A stretch of DNA of 24,224 bases, from the NCBI GenBank assembly GCA_012514925.1, contig JAAYZI010000266.1, positions 1 through 24,224 of the forward strand, written 5' to 3'. How positions within the stretch are numbered: position 1 is the first letter of the stretch; every line of letters starts with the position of its first letter. Of the stretch, positions 15,634-23,929 are shown one piece after another. Made by a program: the position numbers and the translations under genes. The notes beneath the pieces are model-generated. The model was not told where the DNA came from, did not search any database, and saw only the letters and a program-made list of their open reading frames with translations. The stretch comes from Deltaproteobacteria bacterium. GTDB taxonomy: Bacteria; Bdellovibrionota_C; UBA2361; JAAYZI01.

Positions 15634-17028
15634 CTAAAAACGGGCGTACCCCGGATAACGTGGGAATGGAATCACATCTCGGATATTGTGCATATCGGTG
15701 ACATACATCAGGAACCTTTCAAACCCCAGCCCAAACCCGGCATGCGGCACAGTCCCATACCTTCTGAGATCGAGGTACCACCAGTAATCTTCTTCCTTGA
15801 GGCCCATCTCCCGCATCCTTTGCAGCAGCACATCGTGGCGCTCTTCACGCTGGGACCCACCAATAATCTCACCCAAGCGCGGAACTAAGAGATCCATGGC
15901 GCTTACACTTTGCTGATCATCGTTTAAACGCATATAAAACGCCTTAATCTCCTTGGGGTAGTTGATCACAAAGAGTGGACCCTTAACATACTCGTCCGTA
16001 AGGTAACGCTCATGCTCTGCTTGCAAATCCATTCCCCAACGCACAGGAAATTCAAAACTACGACCGCTCTGCTCAAGCACCGCGACAGCCTCTTTGTAAT
16101 CCATAACCTCAAAGCGCGAAGCGACCACCGAGGAAAGAGTAGCTACTAGTTTTTTGTCGCTCCACTCGCGCTGTTCCAAAAACTCCAGCTCTTCACCACA
16201 CCTTTCCAAAATCTCCTTTATGATCGCAACCAAAAAAGCCTGGGCCACCTCCATATCGCCCTGCAGATCGCAAAAGGCCATCTCAGGCTCAATCATCCAA
16301 AACTCAGCCAAATGACGGGTGGTATTGGAATTTTCAGCTCTAAAAGTTGGCCCAAAAGTATACACATTTGAAAGCGCGCACGCGTAACTCTCTGCTTCCA
16401 GCTGGCCTGACACCGTAAGCCCCGCCTCCGCTCCAAAAAAATCTTGAGAATAATCAGGCTTCCCCTCCACTAACGGCAAGTTGGCCGCATCAAGAGTCGT
16501 GACCTTAAACATCTCGCCGGCACCCTCGCAATCGGCGGTTGTAATAATGGGAGTGTGCAGATAAACGAAGCCTCGATCCTGAAAAAAACGATGCACCGCC
16601 ATCGCTGCAGCCGAGCGGATGCGCGTCACCGCCCCAATCGTGTTAGAACGCGGACGAAGATGTAAAAGCTCCCGCAAAAACTCCAAACTGTGGCCTTTTT
16701 TCTGTAACGGATATTTTTCCGGATCTGCTTCGCCCACCAATTGCAGCTCCTGGACGTGAAGTTCAAAACATTGTCCTTTCGCCGGCGACTGCTGCAGATT
16801 ACCCTTAACGCTTAAAGCGCAACCTGTACTGATCCGAGCCGCAACGGCCGCGTATGACGACAAGCTCGGATCAATCACAAGCTGCAGGCCTCGCATGCTG
16901 CTCCCATCCGTAAGCTCGATAAAGGAAACGTTCTTGGATTGACGGTGGGTCCGCACCCAACCACTTACACGACACTCCCCAAGCGGCTGCCTGCCTGTAT
17001 GAATTTCTCTGATGCGCACCTGATTCAT
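15634..17028 (-). CDS. asnS: Asparaginyl-tRNA synthetase
   Basis: Class II synthetase that charges tRNA-Asn with asparagine in the cytoplasm. Its 464 residues match the bacterial AsnRS length. The N-terminal OB-fold for anticodon recognition spans about residues 1-105 (VSGWVRTHRQSKNVSFIELTDG). Catalytic motif 2 is at 229-247 (FRAENSNTTRHLAEFWMIE) and motif 3 at 432-440 with Arg438 (FGLGFERFL). The Asn/Thr and Glu-Pro-Glu pattern around FWMIEPEM and the lack of the bacterial AspRS insertion favour AsnRS over AspRS. The start gives the usual MNQVRIREI beginning, but no Shine-Dalgarno sequence is visible. Neighbours are tRNA genes on both sides. Confidence 0.95.
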   Translation of the reverse strand: MNQVRIREIHTGRQPLGECRVSGWVRTHRQSKNVSFIELTDGSSMRGLQLVIDPSLSSYAAVAARISTGCALSVKGNLQQSPAKGQCFELHVQELQLVGEADPEKYPLQKKGHSLEFLRELLHLRPRSNTIGAVTRIRSAAAMAVHRFFQDRGFVYLHTPIITTADCEGAGEMFKVTTLDAANLPLVEGKPDYSQDFFGAEAGLTVSGQLEAESYACALSNVYTFGPTFRAENSNTTRHLAEFWMIEPEMAFCDLQGDMEVAQAFLVAIIKEILERCGEELEFLEQREWSDKKLVATLSSVVASRFEVMDYKEAVAVLEQSGRSFEFPVRWGMDLQAEHERYLTDEYVKGPLFVINYPKEIKAFYMRLNDDQQSVSAMDLLVPRLGEIIGGSQREERHDVLLQRMREMGLKEEDYWWYLDLRRYGTVPHAGFGLGFERFLMYVTDMHNIRDVIPFPRYPGYARF

Positions 17029-17058
17029 ATTAAGATTACTATCACGACGTTGTAACGC

Positions 17059-17088
17059 TTGTCACACCCAAAGCATTTAGGTTATTCT
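17059..17088 (+). promoter_or_regulatory. Promoter for tRNA-Pro
   Basis: TTGTCA (17059-17064) and TATTCT (17083-17088) are 18 bases apart; the -10 end lies 12 bases before the mature tRNA 5' end, a fitting distance for a short leader. Confidence 0.5.
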
Positions 17089-17100
17089 CCCCCCTGGTCG

Positions 17101-17177
17101 CGGGGTGTAGCTCAGCCTGGGAGAGCACTAGTTTTGGGAACTAGGGGTCGGAGGTTCAAATCCTCTCACCCCGACCA
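17101..17177 (+). tRNA. tRNA-Pro (anticodon TGG)
   Basis: The acceptor stem CGGGGTG/CACCCCG is perfect, with discriminator A and encoded CCA. The D arm is GCTCAGCCTGGGAGAGC, and the anticodon loop TTTGGGA in stem CTAGT/ACTAG gives TGG. Confidence 0.97.
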
Positions 17178-17193
17178 GTGCGCCACGTATGGT

Positions 17194-17221
17194 TAACGGC
17201 ACGATTACAGGTGGGCCGTTA
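17194..17221 (+). terminator. Hairpin downstream of tRNA-Pro
   Basis: TAACGGC at 17194-17200 pairs with GCCGTTA at 17215-17221 over seven bases with a 14-base loop. No T tract follows, so it may be a 3' processing or stabilising stem rather than an intrinsic terminator. Confidence 0.35.
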
Positions 17222-17250
17222 GGCGTCCAAATCCTGCCTCTAATGGTGTG

Positions 17251-17279
17251 TTGACAATATTGCTGTTGGGCAATAACTT
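17251..17279 (+). promoter_or_regulatory. Candidate promoter for the PilP-domain gene
   Basis: A perfect -35 hexamer TTGACA (17251-17256) is followed after 17 bases by TAACTT (17274-17279). The -10 match is weak. The gene starts about 80 bp downstream. Confidence 0.45.
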
Positions 17280-17361
17280 GTTGATAATAGTATTTTAAAA
17301 TTGATCCCACCGTCTAAATGAAGACCGGAAGAGAGGGTCCCTCCTTAAGCTAAGGTTTGCC

Positions 17362-18141
17362 ATGGCTCGCAAAAAAAAGCCTTTTAAGAAATTTTTGGTG
17401 ATCGCATCAGTGCTGGTTGCGCTCGAGCTGGTGCTGATTCTGATGTACTCCTCTGGTGAGCAGCCTGACTTTGTGGCTGCCATGAACAGTCAAATTGCAG
17501 AAGACAAGCGCATTCCTCCAGAGAAGCGTACTGCCGTTAAGTTGCAGCTGGCCTTAAATGACTATCGCGTTAAGAATAATCGTTGGCCAAACAAGCTGGA
17601 CGACTTGGTACCAGTATATTTCGAGCGTACGCCCATTGATCCCGAAACTGGAACCGTTTTTAAATATACCGTAGAGGGTAATCGTTACTTCTTAGGCGAA
17701 CGCGCAGACAAAAATTCGAAAACAAAGTCCGGCGCTTCAAGCAAAGCCTCTGAAAGCCAGGCCGAACAGTTGGCCTTGGTGGCAAGCTTAGATCAAGAGA
17801 GCGGGGAAGATGCTTTTATATACGACCCTCAGGGCAAAAGAGATCCCTTCCGTTCTCACGATTTTTCCGCTAAGCCACGGGAAGACCACACCGGCCAGCC
17901 CCTTGAAAATTACACTTACGACGATCTCACGTTAACGGCTGTATTGAAAGGTTTGGACACTCCTAAAGCCATCGTGGAGATTCCTTCCGGGAGAGGTTAT
18001 ACGGTTACGCTCGGAGAGCCAATCGGCTCAAGCGGCGGTAAAATTGTGGAAATCAAAGCGGACAAGCTGGTAATTCTAGAAACCACAATCGAATTCACCG
18101 GGGAGAAACGCACCAGAACCATTGAAATGTATTTACGCTAA
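17362..18141 (+). CDS. Inner-membrane protein with pseudopilin-like region fused to a PilP-type domain
   Basis: The 259-residue protein has a basic cytoplasmic start (ARKKKPFKK) and one membrane helix at about 11-29. Residues 55-112 (LQLALNDYRVKNNRWPNKLDDLV, then PIDPETGTVFKYTVEG) look like the C-terminal part of a GspG-type pseudopilin. A low-complexity Ser/Lys linker (114-136) leads to residues 157-259, which match PilP: DPQGKRDPF, LENYTYDDLTLTAVL, then AIVEIPSGRGYTVTLGEPIGSSGGKIVEI. PilP normally is a lipoprotein linking the PilNO inner-membrane complex to the PilQ secretin of type IV pili. Here it has a membrane anchor instead of a lipobox and no pilMNOQ neighbours. AAGG before the ATG supports the start. 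I infer a role in a type IV pilus or related envelope machine. Confidence 0.75.
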   Translation: MARKKKPFKKFLVIASVLVALELVLILMYSSGEQPDFVAAMNSQIAEDKRIPPEKRTAVKLQLALNDYRVKNNRWPNKLDDLVPVYFERTPIDPETGTVFKYTVEGNRYFLGERADKNSKTKSGASSKASESQAEQLALVASLDQESGEDAFIYDPQGKRDPFRSHDFSAKPREDHTGQPLENYTYDDLTLTAVLKGLDTPKAIVEIPSGRGYTVTLGEPIGSSGGKIVEIKADKLVILETTIEFTGEKRTRTIEMYLR

Positions 18142-18203
18142 ACGATTACTTAACCTTACCTTAAAATTGACAATCTTGTTCAAAGTATGGATCTTTGGTC
18201 GGC

Positions 18204-19088
18204 ATGATCAAAGCCGTTCTTATCACCATTTTTTTGCTTGGACTCTGTGCCTGCGGCACGCACTGTAGGCCTTTCCCAGCTCCCAAACCCTGCTACGATC
18301 CAACGCTGCAGAGCGGATTAGAAAGTGTAGTTGAAAGACTCTCGCTTGAAGATGCTGCCGCTAAAGAGCGGCTAGCCGTTATCCTCGTTGATATCACCCA
18401 ACTCGACCACCCTTATACCGCTGGTATCAACGCTAATCAGATGATGTACGCCGCCAGCCTGCCCAAAATTGCGATCCTCTACGGCGTACTAAAACTTATG
18501 GACCAAGGCGCGCTAACTTGGGACCCGCAGTTGGAAACACTGGCAACCGAAATGATCCGGGATTCTTCAAACAGCGCCGCTACCGAGCTATTCTATAGGA
18601 TTGGCCCGCATTATATCGCTGCGCTGTTGCAATCAGATCCTTTCCGTTTTTACGACCGTGAAAATGGGGGCGGCATTTGGGTCGGTAAGGAATACGGTCC
18701 TGCGCCGGCATGGAGAAGGGATCCGCTAGGCCAAATCTCACATGCAGCCACACCCGTCGCTGTGGCGCGCTTATATTATTACCTTGAAACTGGTGAGCTC
18801 CTCTCTCCCAAAGGGACCTTTCTGATGAATAAAATTCTCTCGAATTCCAGCCTCGACCATAAATTCCTAAAAGGGCTTGCACGATACGGAAACCGTGTGA
18901 AGCTGCGCCGCAAATCCGGTTCTTGGCGCACTTACCACTCAGACAGCGCCATCGTTGAGCATAACGGGCGACGCTATATAGCCGTAGCGCTAACGAACGA
19001 TCCCAAAGGCTCATACTGGTTGGAACGTCTGATCGCCGGAATGGATTGGCTTATCCTCTCGTCTCCAGAAAGACCTTCACAACTGTGA
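18204..19088 (+). CDS. Penicillin-binding-type serine hydrolase lipoprotein (class A beta-lactamase related)
   Basis: The 294-residue product starts with MIKAVLITIFLLGLCACGTHC, a short signal with a lipobox-like LCAC, so it is probably lipid-anchored at the cell envelope. The active-site triad of the family is visible: Ser85-Leu-Pro-Lys88 (SxxK, nucleophile), Ser121-Ser-Asn123 (SxN) and Lys237-Ser-Gly239 (KTG-like). The arrangement resembles class A beta-lactamases, but no clear ExxLN omega-loop motif is seen, so a peptidoglycan peptidase or esterase is at least as likely as an antibiotic-degrading enzyme. I chose the ATG at 18204 rather than a TTG at 18195. A TTGACA lies at 18167-18172 without a good -10. 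It converges on comM with 15 bp between stops. Confidence 0.8.
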   Translation: MIKAVLITIFLLGLCACGTHCRPFPAPKPCYDPTLQSGLESVVERLSLEDAAAKERLAVILVDITQLDHPYTAGINANQMMYAASLPKIAILYGVLKLMDQGALTWDPQLETLATEMIRDSSNSAATELFYRIGPHYIAALLQSDPFRFYDRENGGGIWVGKEYGPAPAWRRDPLGQISHAATPVAVARLYYYLETGELLSPKGTFLMNKILSNSSLDHKFLKGLARYGNRVKLRRKSGSWRTYHSDSAIVEHNGRRYIAVALTNDPKGSYWLERLIAGMDWLILSSPERPSQL

Positions 19089-19103
19089 GCTAACCCAAAT
19101 ATT

Positions 19104-20633
19104 TCACCCGCAATACCTTTCAATCCTTTCCAGTCCCCTTAGCCCCAACGCCTCTGCCACATGCGCATCAGATACGTCTTTGCTTTCCTCCAAATCTGCG
19201 ATGGTGCGGGAAACTTTTAATATCCTCACAAAAGATCTGGCACTCAGCGCCCCCTTACTTGCTGCTTGCTCCAACAATCGCCGCGCACTAGACGACAGAC
19301 TCACATGTTCAAAAACTTCTTTATTCTGTAACCGTGCATTCTTCTTGCCGCTACGCTCGAGGCTAAGCTGATGGGCCTGGGCGACCTGATCTCTAAGGCG
19401 CTGCTCCTGCTCCTCTAAATCAGTACCGCCACGACTTTCGGTTACCTCACGGATAGAAACCGCTTCAAGCTCAATCTGCAAATCAATGCGATCTAAAATC
19501 GGCTGCGAAAGCTTTTTTAAGTAAGCCTGGATGGCAGAGCGCGAACACTGACAGTGTAGACCCGCCGCTCCTAGCCGTCCACAAGGGCAAGGATTCATGG
19601 CGGCCAAAAGCTGGAAACTAGCAGGGAAAACCAAGCTGCCCTTGGCACGAGAAATACTGACCGTCCCCTTCTCCAGGGGGGACCTTAGAGCCTCAATCGC
19701 AGAACGGTTAAACTCGGGAAACTCATCCAGGAAAAGCACTCCATGGTGCGCCAGGCTCACCTCCCCCGGACGCGGGATCGTTCCTCCCCCCACCAATCCC
19801 GCCTCGGAAATTACATAGTGTGGATTCCTAAAAGGTCGTCGCCCCCCAAGAAAACCCTTAATTGGCAGGCCGACTACGCTGTGGATGCGCGCCACCTCCA
19901 AAATCTCTCGCCGATCCATACTAGGCAGCAGGGAAGAAAATCTTTCTGCTAACATGCTTTTGCCGCACCCAGGCGGGCCAATCATAAGCAAATTATGGCC
20001 ACCTGCCGCCGCTACAAGCATGGCACGCTTCGCGGTGGCCTGCCCTCCCACCTCTAGAAGGCTGGGTTCCGTCCGGACACAAGGAGTGCTGCCATTTCCG
20101 TTTGCAGGCCTAACTGGATCAAGGCGGCCCTCGAGATAAGACACTACCTCCAACAACGAGTTTAGACCTATCACCTTAACTCCCGAGATGATGGCGGCCT
20201 CATCCCAGTTAAAGACAGGTACTACTACTTCTTTGACCCCTGCCCGCAGAGCTTCAATCGTCAGGGCCACCATGCCGCGTACAGGCTTAAGCTTGCCATC
20301 TAGAGAGAGCTCCCCAAAGAATGCGCGGTGCTCCAAATCGACGGCCTTAATCTGAGCCGAAGAGTGCAAAATCCCCAGCGCTATCGCTAAATCAAAGGAC
20401 GAACCCTCTTTGCGAAGTTCGGCCGGCGACAAGTTCACTAGAATGCGGGGATTCACCTCAAAACCGGAATACCTCAACGCCGAAGAGACTCGGTCACGCG
20501 ACTCCCGCAAGGACGCATCCGCCATGCCGATAATCGTAAAACCTTCACGCGTGCTATCACGGGCTTCAACCTCAACATCCACCGACACAGCGGATATTCC
20601 AGAGATGGCGCTTGTTTTGATACGACAAAGCAT
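19104..20633 (-). CDS. comM: ComM/YifB-family Mg-chelatase-like AAA+ ATPase
   Basis: Family members are AAA+ helicases; in naturally competent bacteria ComM promotes branch migration during integration of donor DNA. From the ATG at 20633 the product has 509 residues, normal for the family. The N-terminal ChlI-like domain covers about 1-170 (FTIIGMADASLRESRDRV, NLSPAELRKEGSSFDLAIALGIL). Walker A GPPGCGKS is at 219-226 and Walker B VLFLDE at 299-304. The Cys-rich stretch NPCPCGRLGAAGLHCQCS and the C-terminal Mg-chelatase domain (RSFVRILKVSRTIADLE) follow. A longer reading starts at a TTG ten codons upstream; the ATG gives MLCRIKTSAISGI, which fits the usual family start. No clear Shine-Dalgarno sequence is present. 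Confidence 0.93.
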   Translation of the reverse strand: MLCRIKTSAISGISAVSVDVEVEARDSTREGFTIIGMADASLRESRDRVSSALRYSGFEVNPRILVNLSPAELRKEGSSFDLAIALGILHSSAQIKAVDLEHRAFFGELSLDGKLKPVRGMVALTIEALRAGVKEVVVPVFNWDEAAIISGVKVIGLNSLLEVVSYLEGRLDPVRPANGNGSTPCVRTEPSLLEVGGQATAKRAMLVAAAGGHNLLMIGPPGCGKSMLAERFSSLLPSMDRREILEVARIHSVVGLPIKGFLGGRRPFRNPHYVISEAGLVGGGTIPRPGEVSLAHHGVLFLDEFPEFNRSAIEALRSPLEKGTVSISRAKGSLVFPASFQLLAAMNPCPCGRLGAAGLHCQCSRSAIQAYLKKLSQPILDRIDLQIELEAVSIREVTESRGGTDLEEQEQRLRDQVAQAHQLSLERSGKKNARLQNKEVFEHVSLSSSARRLLEQAASKGALSARSFVRILKVSRTIADLEESKDVSDAHVAEALGLRGLERIERYCG

Positions 20634-20943
20634 AATTGAAAAGAAATCGCAGGCGGCGGCCAAACATAACTGCTGCCTTTATTCGTTCTTTTCCAACAAG
20701 AGTTTCTCGCTATCTTTCCTGCTCCTGGCTTTGGCCCAAATCATGCAATTAAACAGTAGAGCAGCAAACGCGTACGCCCCTAAGCCCTCGCGCCACAATA
20801 ACATGTTGTAATCATTAACTTGTGGAGTGTCTGCTTTAAGGTAAATTTGCCCCTTGCTGCGTTTTGTCTGGGGAATATGGGTATTTTTTTCCCAGCACAC
20901 AAAGTTTCCTCCCGGGGATAGTGCTGCTACACAGGCAATTAAA
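20634..20943. other. Spacer between comM and the two-TM protein gene
   Basis: This 310-bp divergent region must hold the starts of comM (minus) and of the next plus-strand gene. Apart from the possible 41-codon minus ORF at 20679-20804, I see no further gene and no convincing promoter hexamers. Confidence 0.5.
20679..20804 (-). CDS. Possible small membrane protein upstream of comM
   Basis: An ATG at 20804 opens a 41-residue frame, MLLWREGLGAYAFAALL followed by FNCMIWAKARSRKDSEKLL. It has one hydrophobic helix (about 8-24) followed by a basic tail, a plausible single-span protein. It ends 46 bp before the comM ATG on the same strand. No Shine-Dalgarno sequence is evident, and the frame stays open upstream to 20996 without looking like protein, so the case rests on composition and position only. 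Confidence 0.3.
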   Translation of the reverse strand: MLLWREGLGAYAFAALLFNCMIWAKARSRKDSEKLLLEKNE

Positions 20944-21771
20944 ATGGCTAAGCTGTCACAACAAGAAAAAATTGAGATTGCAAATCGCAATATCAATCAA
21001 AGTGACGCTTGGAGGCAGATCCCCCCGGAAGAAAAACTTGCCATGATGGCAAACGCCAACTCCAAGGGGCTCTTTGCCGCGATCACGGCCTGCATTGTCG
21101 GTGGCACTTGTGCCGTAGCTCTGCAGGAAGTGTGGTTATTTTGGGGAAGCCTTATGGCCTCTCCACTGGTGTATCAATACGCCGCCGGTAAAGCTTGGCG
21201 CTCCGTTAAACCGGCCACGATCCTCCGTTATCTCGCTGCCCGCTCCGCAGCCAGGCGTTACGCCTATTCCGCAGACTCTAAGGATCTTGAACTTTCCCTG
21301 ATTTTTCGAGCCAACTTGGAACGAATTTATGGGGAACAGCACTTGCAAGAAGCCTTAGAAGCCATGGTTAGAAACAATAAGGAAACCGAAGTTTGGGTAG
21401 GGCTTTTCCCCGACGTAGTCGTCATGCTGTCAGAGAGGCCCGGCGGAGCCGCGCTGGAATTTGCTCAACCTCTCGACGATAAGCTAACGATTGAATCGCA
21501 GAGCGCCTCCGGCCAAGATTATGCCAATGATAAAGAGCTCTTTTTAAGCGCCCGGGAAAAAGGAAACAAGATCACCAAAATTAAACTTACGAGCAGATTT
21601 CCGGGCGCATTAGTCGTGTTTGAAAAAAGATTGCTGGCTTTCCAGAATAGATGTTTGGAACTGGCGGCGAAAGACCCCTCCAGGCCGAAACCTAGACGTC
21701 TCTTAGGTGAATTAGGTGACAACGACGAGAACGGCTACGGAGATATCCAAGATGACGCCATCTTTGATTAA
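20944..21771 (+). CDS. Unrecognised protein with two membrane helices
   Basis: I do not recognise this 275-residue protein. From the ATG at 20944 it starts MAKLSQQEKIEIANRN. Two hydrophobic segments at about 43-61 (LFAAITACIVGGTCAVAL) and 63-81 (VWLFWGSLMASPLVYQYAA) form a hairpin that would leave both ends on one side, probably the cytoplasm, since a basic stretch (RSVKPATILRYLAARSAARR) follows. Residues 112-245 look like a soluble alpha/beta domain. The C-terminus is acidic (GDNDENGYGDIQDDAIFD). An in-frame start 30 codons earlier (20854) adds an unlikely Trp/Phe-rich segment. No strong Shine-Dalgarno sequence is seen. It lies 86 bp upstream of the AMIN-domain gene, so the two may be cotranscribed. 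Confidence 0.7.
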   Translation: MAKLSQQEKIEIANRNINQSDAWRQIPPEEKLAMMANANSKGLFAAITACIVGGTCAVALQEVWLFWGSLMASPLVYQYAAGKAWRSVKPATILRYLAARSAARRYAYSADSKDLELSLIFRANLERIYGEQHLQEALEAMVRNNKETEVWVGLFPDVVVMLSERPGGAALEFAQPLDDKLTIESQSASGQDYANDKELFLSAREKGNKITKIKLTSRFPGALVVFEKRLLAFQNRCLELAAKDPSRPKPRRLLGELGDNDENGYGDIQDDAIFD

Positions 21772-21857
21772 CTCGAATATTTCGGGTTGACGTGATAGCG
21801 GGGCCAGCAGCCACAAATTATTGCCATAACTACCAAGCTGCGCCTAGAATACCAAGG

Positions 21858-22433
21858 ATGACACGATTACTCCTAAACGCCATAATCGCGCTACAGATAG
21901 TAGCGTGGTCGGGACTTGCCAGGTATGCCTGGGGACAAGAGGATGGGGCTGCCACTACTTCAGAAGCAAACCCGGTACCGCTATTAATGCCTCCGGCACC
22001 CGGACGGGTCGGTCCTCCTACCTCGACCGTAATCGTTACTTCTACTCCCGTGCTGCTGCCAAATCCCACACGGGCCTTAGGCCAAAACGACACGACAAAC
22101 ACTTCTGAACTTGAGTTAATCAGCATCGACTTTGATTACACCGAGGACTCCAAACTGCCGAAGATTCAGCTGACATTAAGTTCTAGGACAAAATTCACAC
22201 TGCAAAAACTAAGTCGTAAGACTTATGTTCTGGAGATTCCCGGCTGTATGCTTAAGAGCGAGCATTTGATGCTTCCACACTATCCCCCTCAAGATTTCAA
22301 GGGCATCAATATGATTCGATCTAAACCTACGAAAACCGGTGTCGAAATTCAGATAGCTGTCGAAAAAGACGCCAAGATCGTCGCAATTGGACAGGACCGA
22401 CAAATTTTAATTATGAACAGCGCTAAACATTAA
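21858..22433 (+). CDS. Secreted protein with AMIN-like domain
   Basis: Starting at the ATG at 21858 the product has 191 residues. Residues 1-26 form a signal peptide (MTRLLLNAIIALQIVAWSGL, then ARYAWG), and about 27-80 are a Pro/Thr/Ser-rich linker. Residues 84-188 (ELELISIDFDYTEDSKLPKI, later TYVLEIPGC and GVEIQIAVEKDAKIVAIGQD) have the strand pattern of AMIN domains, which target PilQ secretins and AmiC-type amidases to the periplasm and peptidoglycan. No secretin or amidase domain follows, so this is a free-standing AMIN protein. A GTG at 21792 would add 22 residues before the signal and is less likely. Its end overlaps the convergent purF end by 11 bp. A partnership with the PilP-like protein is inference. 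Confidence 0.65.
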   Translation: MTRLLLNAIIALQIVAWSGLARYAWGQEDGAATTSEANPVPLLMPPAPGRVGPPTSTVIVTSTPVLLPNPTRALGQNDTTNTSELELISIDFDYTEDSKLPKIQLTLSSRTKFTLQKLSRKTYVLEIPGCMLKSEHLMLPHYPPQDFKGINMIRSKPTKTGVEIQIAVEKDAKIVAIGQDRQILIMNSAKH

Positions 22434-23838
22434 ACAACTCCTGCTGTTTGTGACTCCTCGGCTTTCCGACGCTTATCGGATACTTCCCGCTAAAACAGGC
22501 ATCGCAAAAAGAAGTCTTGTCGGAATTAATGGCGCGATAAAGTCCTTCCATACTCAGATAAACCAAGCTGTCCGCACCTAAATATTCCTTAATTTCTTCA
22601 ACGCTCTTATTGGCAGCGATTAAATCACTCTTTTGAGGGGTGTCGATGCCATAGAAACAGGGATCAATTGTAGGTGGAGCGGAGACGCGTAAATGTATCT
22701 GCCGGGCCCCTGCCTGCCTCAACATTTTTACTAACTTGCGGCAAGTAGTACCTCGCACAATTGAGTCATCCACTACAACAATAGATTTACCATCAAGCAG
22801 ATCGCTATTTGGATTCAGCTTGATCTTTACCCCAAAGTCGCGGATAGCTTGTTTTGGCTCAATAAAGGTGCGACCAACGTAGTGGTTGCGAATCAAACCA
22901 AACTCAAAAGGAATCCCAGATTCCTGGGAGTAACCCAGCGCCGCTGGCACGCCCGAATCCGGCACGGGAATGACGTAATCAGCCTCGACCGGCAGCTCTT
23001 TGGCAAGCTCCCGCCCCATACGTTTACGCACCGCATAAACATTCCGTCCAAAAACCAATGAATCCGGACGGGCGAAATACACATATTCAAAAACGCACGG
23101 CCGCTCTTTAGCCATTCCAAACGGAAAGTACGACTTGACTTTACCGTCCATGCTTAGCTCGAGGACCTCCCCCGCCTCAATTTCTCTGACATAATCGGCT
23201 CCGATCAGATCAAAAGCGCAAGTTTCTGAAGCTACAATCCAACCACCATCCAGCTTACCCAAACACAGAGGCCGGATACCATAAGCATCACGCAATGCAA
23301 AAAGACGATCACCATACATCACCAACAAAGAATACGCGCCGTGGACCTGTTCTAATGCTGTAATAATAGTCTCAACCTTAGGGACGTTCTTGGGGCTACG
23401 CGCTAAGAGGTGTAAAAAAATCTCCGTGTCGGTGGTGGCTCCGAAAATCGCCCCATCTCCAATTAGCTTTTCACGAAGCTCCGCAGCGTTGATTAGATTG
23501 CCATTATGCGCGATGGCCACGCACCCCATAGAAATCTCCGCCTGAAGCGGCTGCACATTCGCCAGAGAAGCTGTTTCTGCTGTGGTATAACGCACATGTC
23601 CAATTGCAGCCCTGCCAGGCAACCTGCTAAAGTCAAAATCGTTAAAGACATCTGCCACTAAACCCTGACCGCGATGGGCGTAAAATCTCGCTCTCTCCCC
23701 GTTCTCAAGCGAAACCACCCCTGCTCCTGCCTGGCCGCGGTGCTGCTGTGCATGTAGACCAAGATAGGCAATATTGGCCGCTTCGAGGTGATTCCAAACA
23801 CCCACGAGGGCGCACTCTTCATTGAATTTATCAAACAC
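22423..23838 (-). CDS. purF: Amidophosphoribosyltransferase
   Basis: First committed enzyme of purine synthesis: it transfers ammonia from glutamine to PRPP to give phosphoribosylamine. The 471-residue product has the class II glutamine amidotransferase domain at the N-terminus, with the nucleophile Cys9 after a short propeptide (MFDKFNEEC), then HRGQAGAG and the glutaminase segment GHVRYTT. The PRPP-binding motif SIVVVDDSIVRGTT lies around residues 352-365 in the phosphoribosyltransferase domain. The C-terminal Cys pair in SFCDACFSGKYP may bind an iron-sulfur cluster as in the Bacillus-type enzymes. The start codon is GTG at 23838, with AAGG seven bases upstream. Confidence 0.96.
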   Translation of the reverse strand: MFDKFNEECALVGVWNHLEAANIAYLGLHAQQHRGQAGAGVVSLENGERARFYAHRGQGLVADVFNDFDFSRLPGRAAIGHVRYTTAETASLANVQPLQAEISMGCVAIAHNGNLINAAELREKLIGDGAIFGATTDTEIFLHLLARSPKNVPKVETIITALEQVHGAYSLLVMYGDRLFALRDAYGIRPLCLGKLDGGWIVASETCAFDLIGADYVREIEAGEVLELSMDGKVKSYFPFGMAKERPCVFEYVYFARPDSLVFGRNVYAVRKRMGRELAKELPVEADYVIPVPDSGVPAALGYSQESGIPFEFGLIRNHYVGRTFIEPKQAIRDFGVKIKLNPNSDLLDGKSIVVVDDSIVRGTTCRKLVKMLRQAGARQIHLRVSAPPTIDPCFYGIDTPQKSDLIAANKSVEEIKEYLGADSLVYLSMEGLYRAINSDKTSFCDACFSGKYPISVGKPRSHKQQELFNV

Positions 23839-23853
23839 CAGTAACCTTAATTT

Positions 23854-23868
23854 ATTATAATGATTATA
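23854..23868 (-). promoter_or_regulatory. Two tandem perfect -10 boxes before purF
   Basis: On the minus strand TATAAT occurs at 23863-23868 and again at 23854-23859. Neither has a good -35 hexamer at 16-18 bases. Transcription from the proximal box would start only about nine bases before the GTG start. No PurR operator was recognised. Confidence 0.45.
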
Positions 23869-23929
23869 CTTGGCACTGCCTCTGTAGGATTAAATCCCAA
23901 CATACACCTCACCCTTCCAACGCTCAAAG

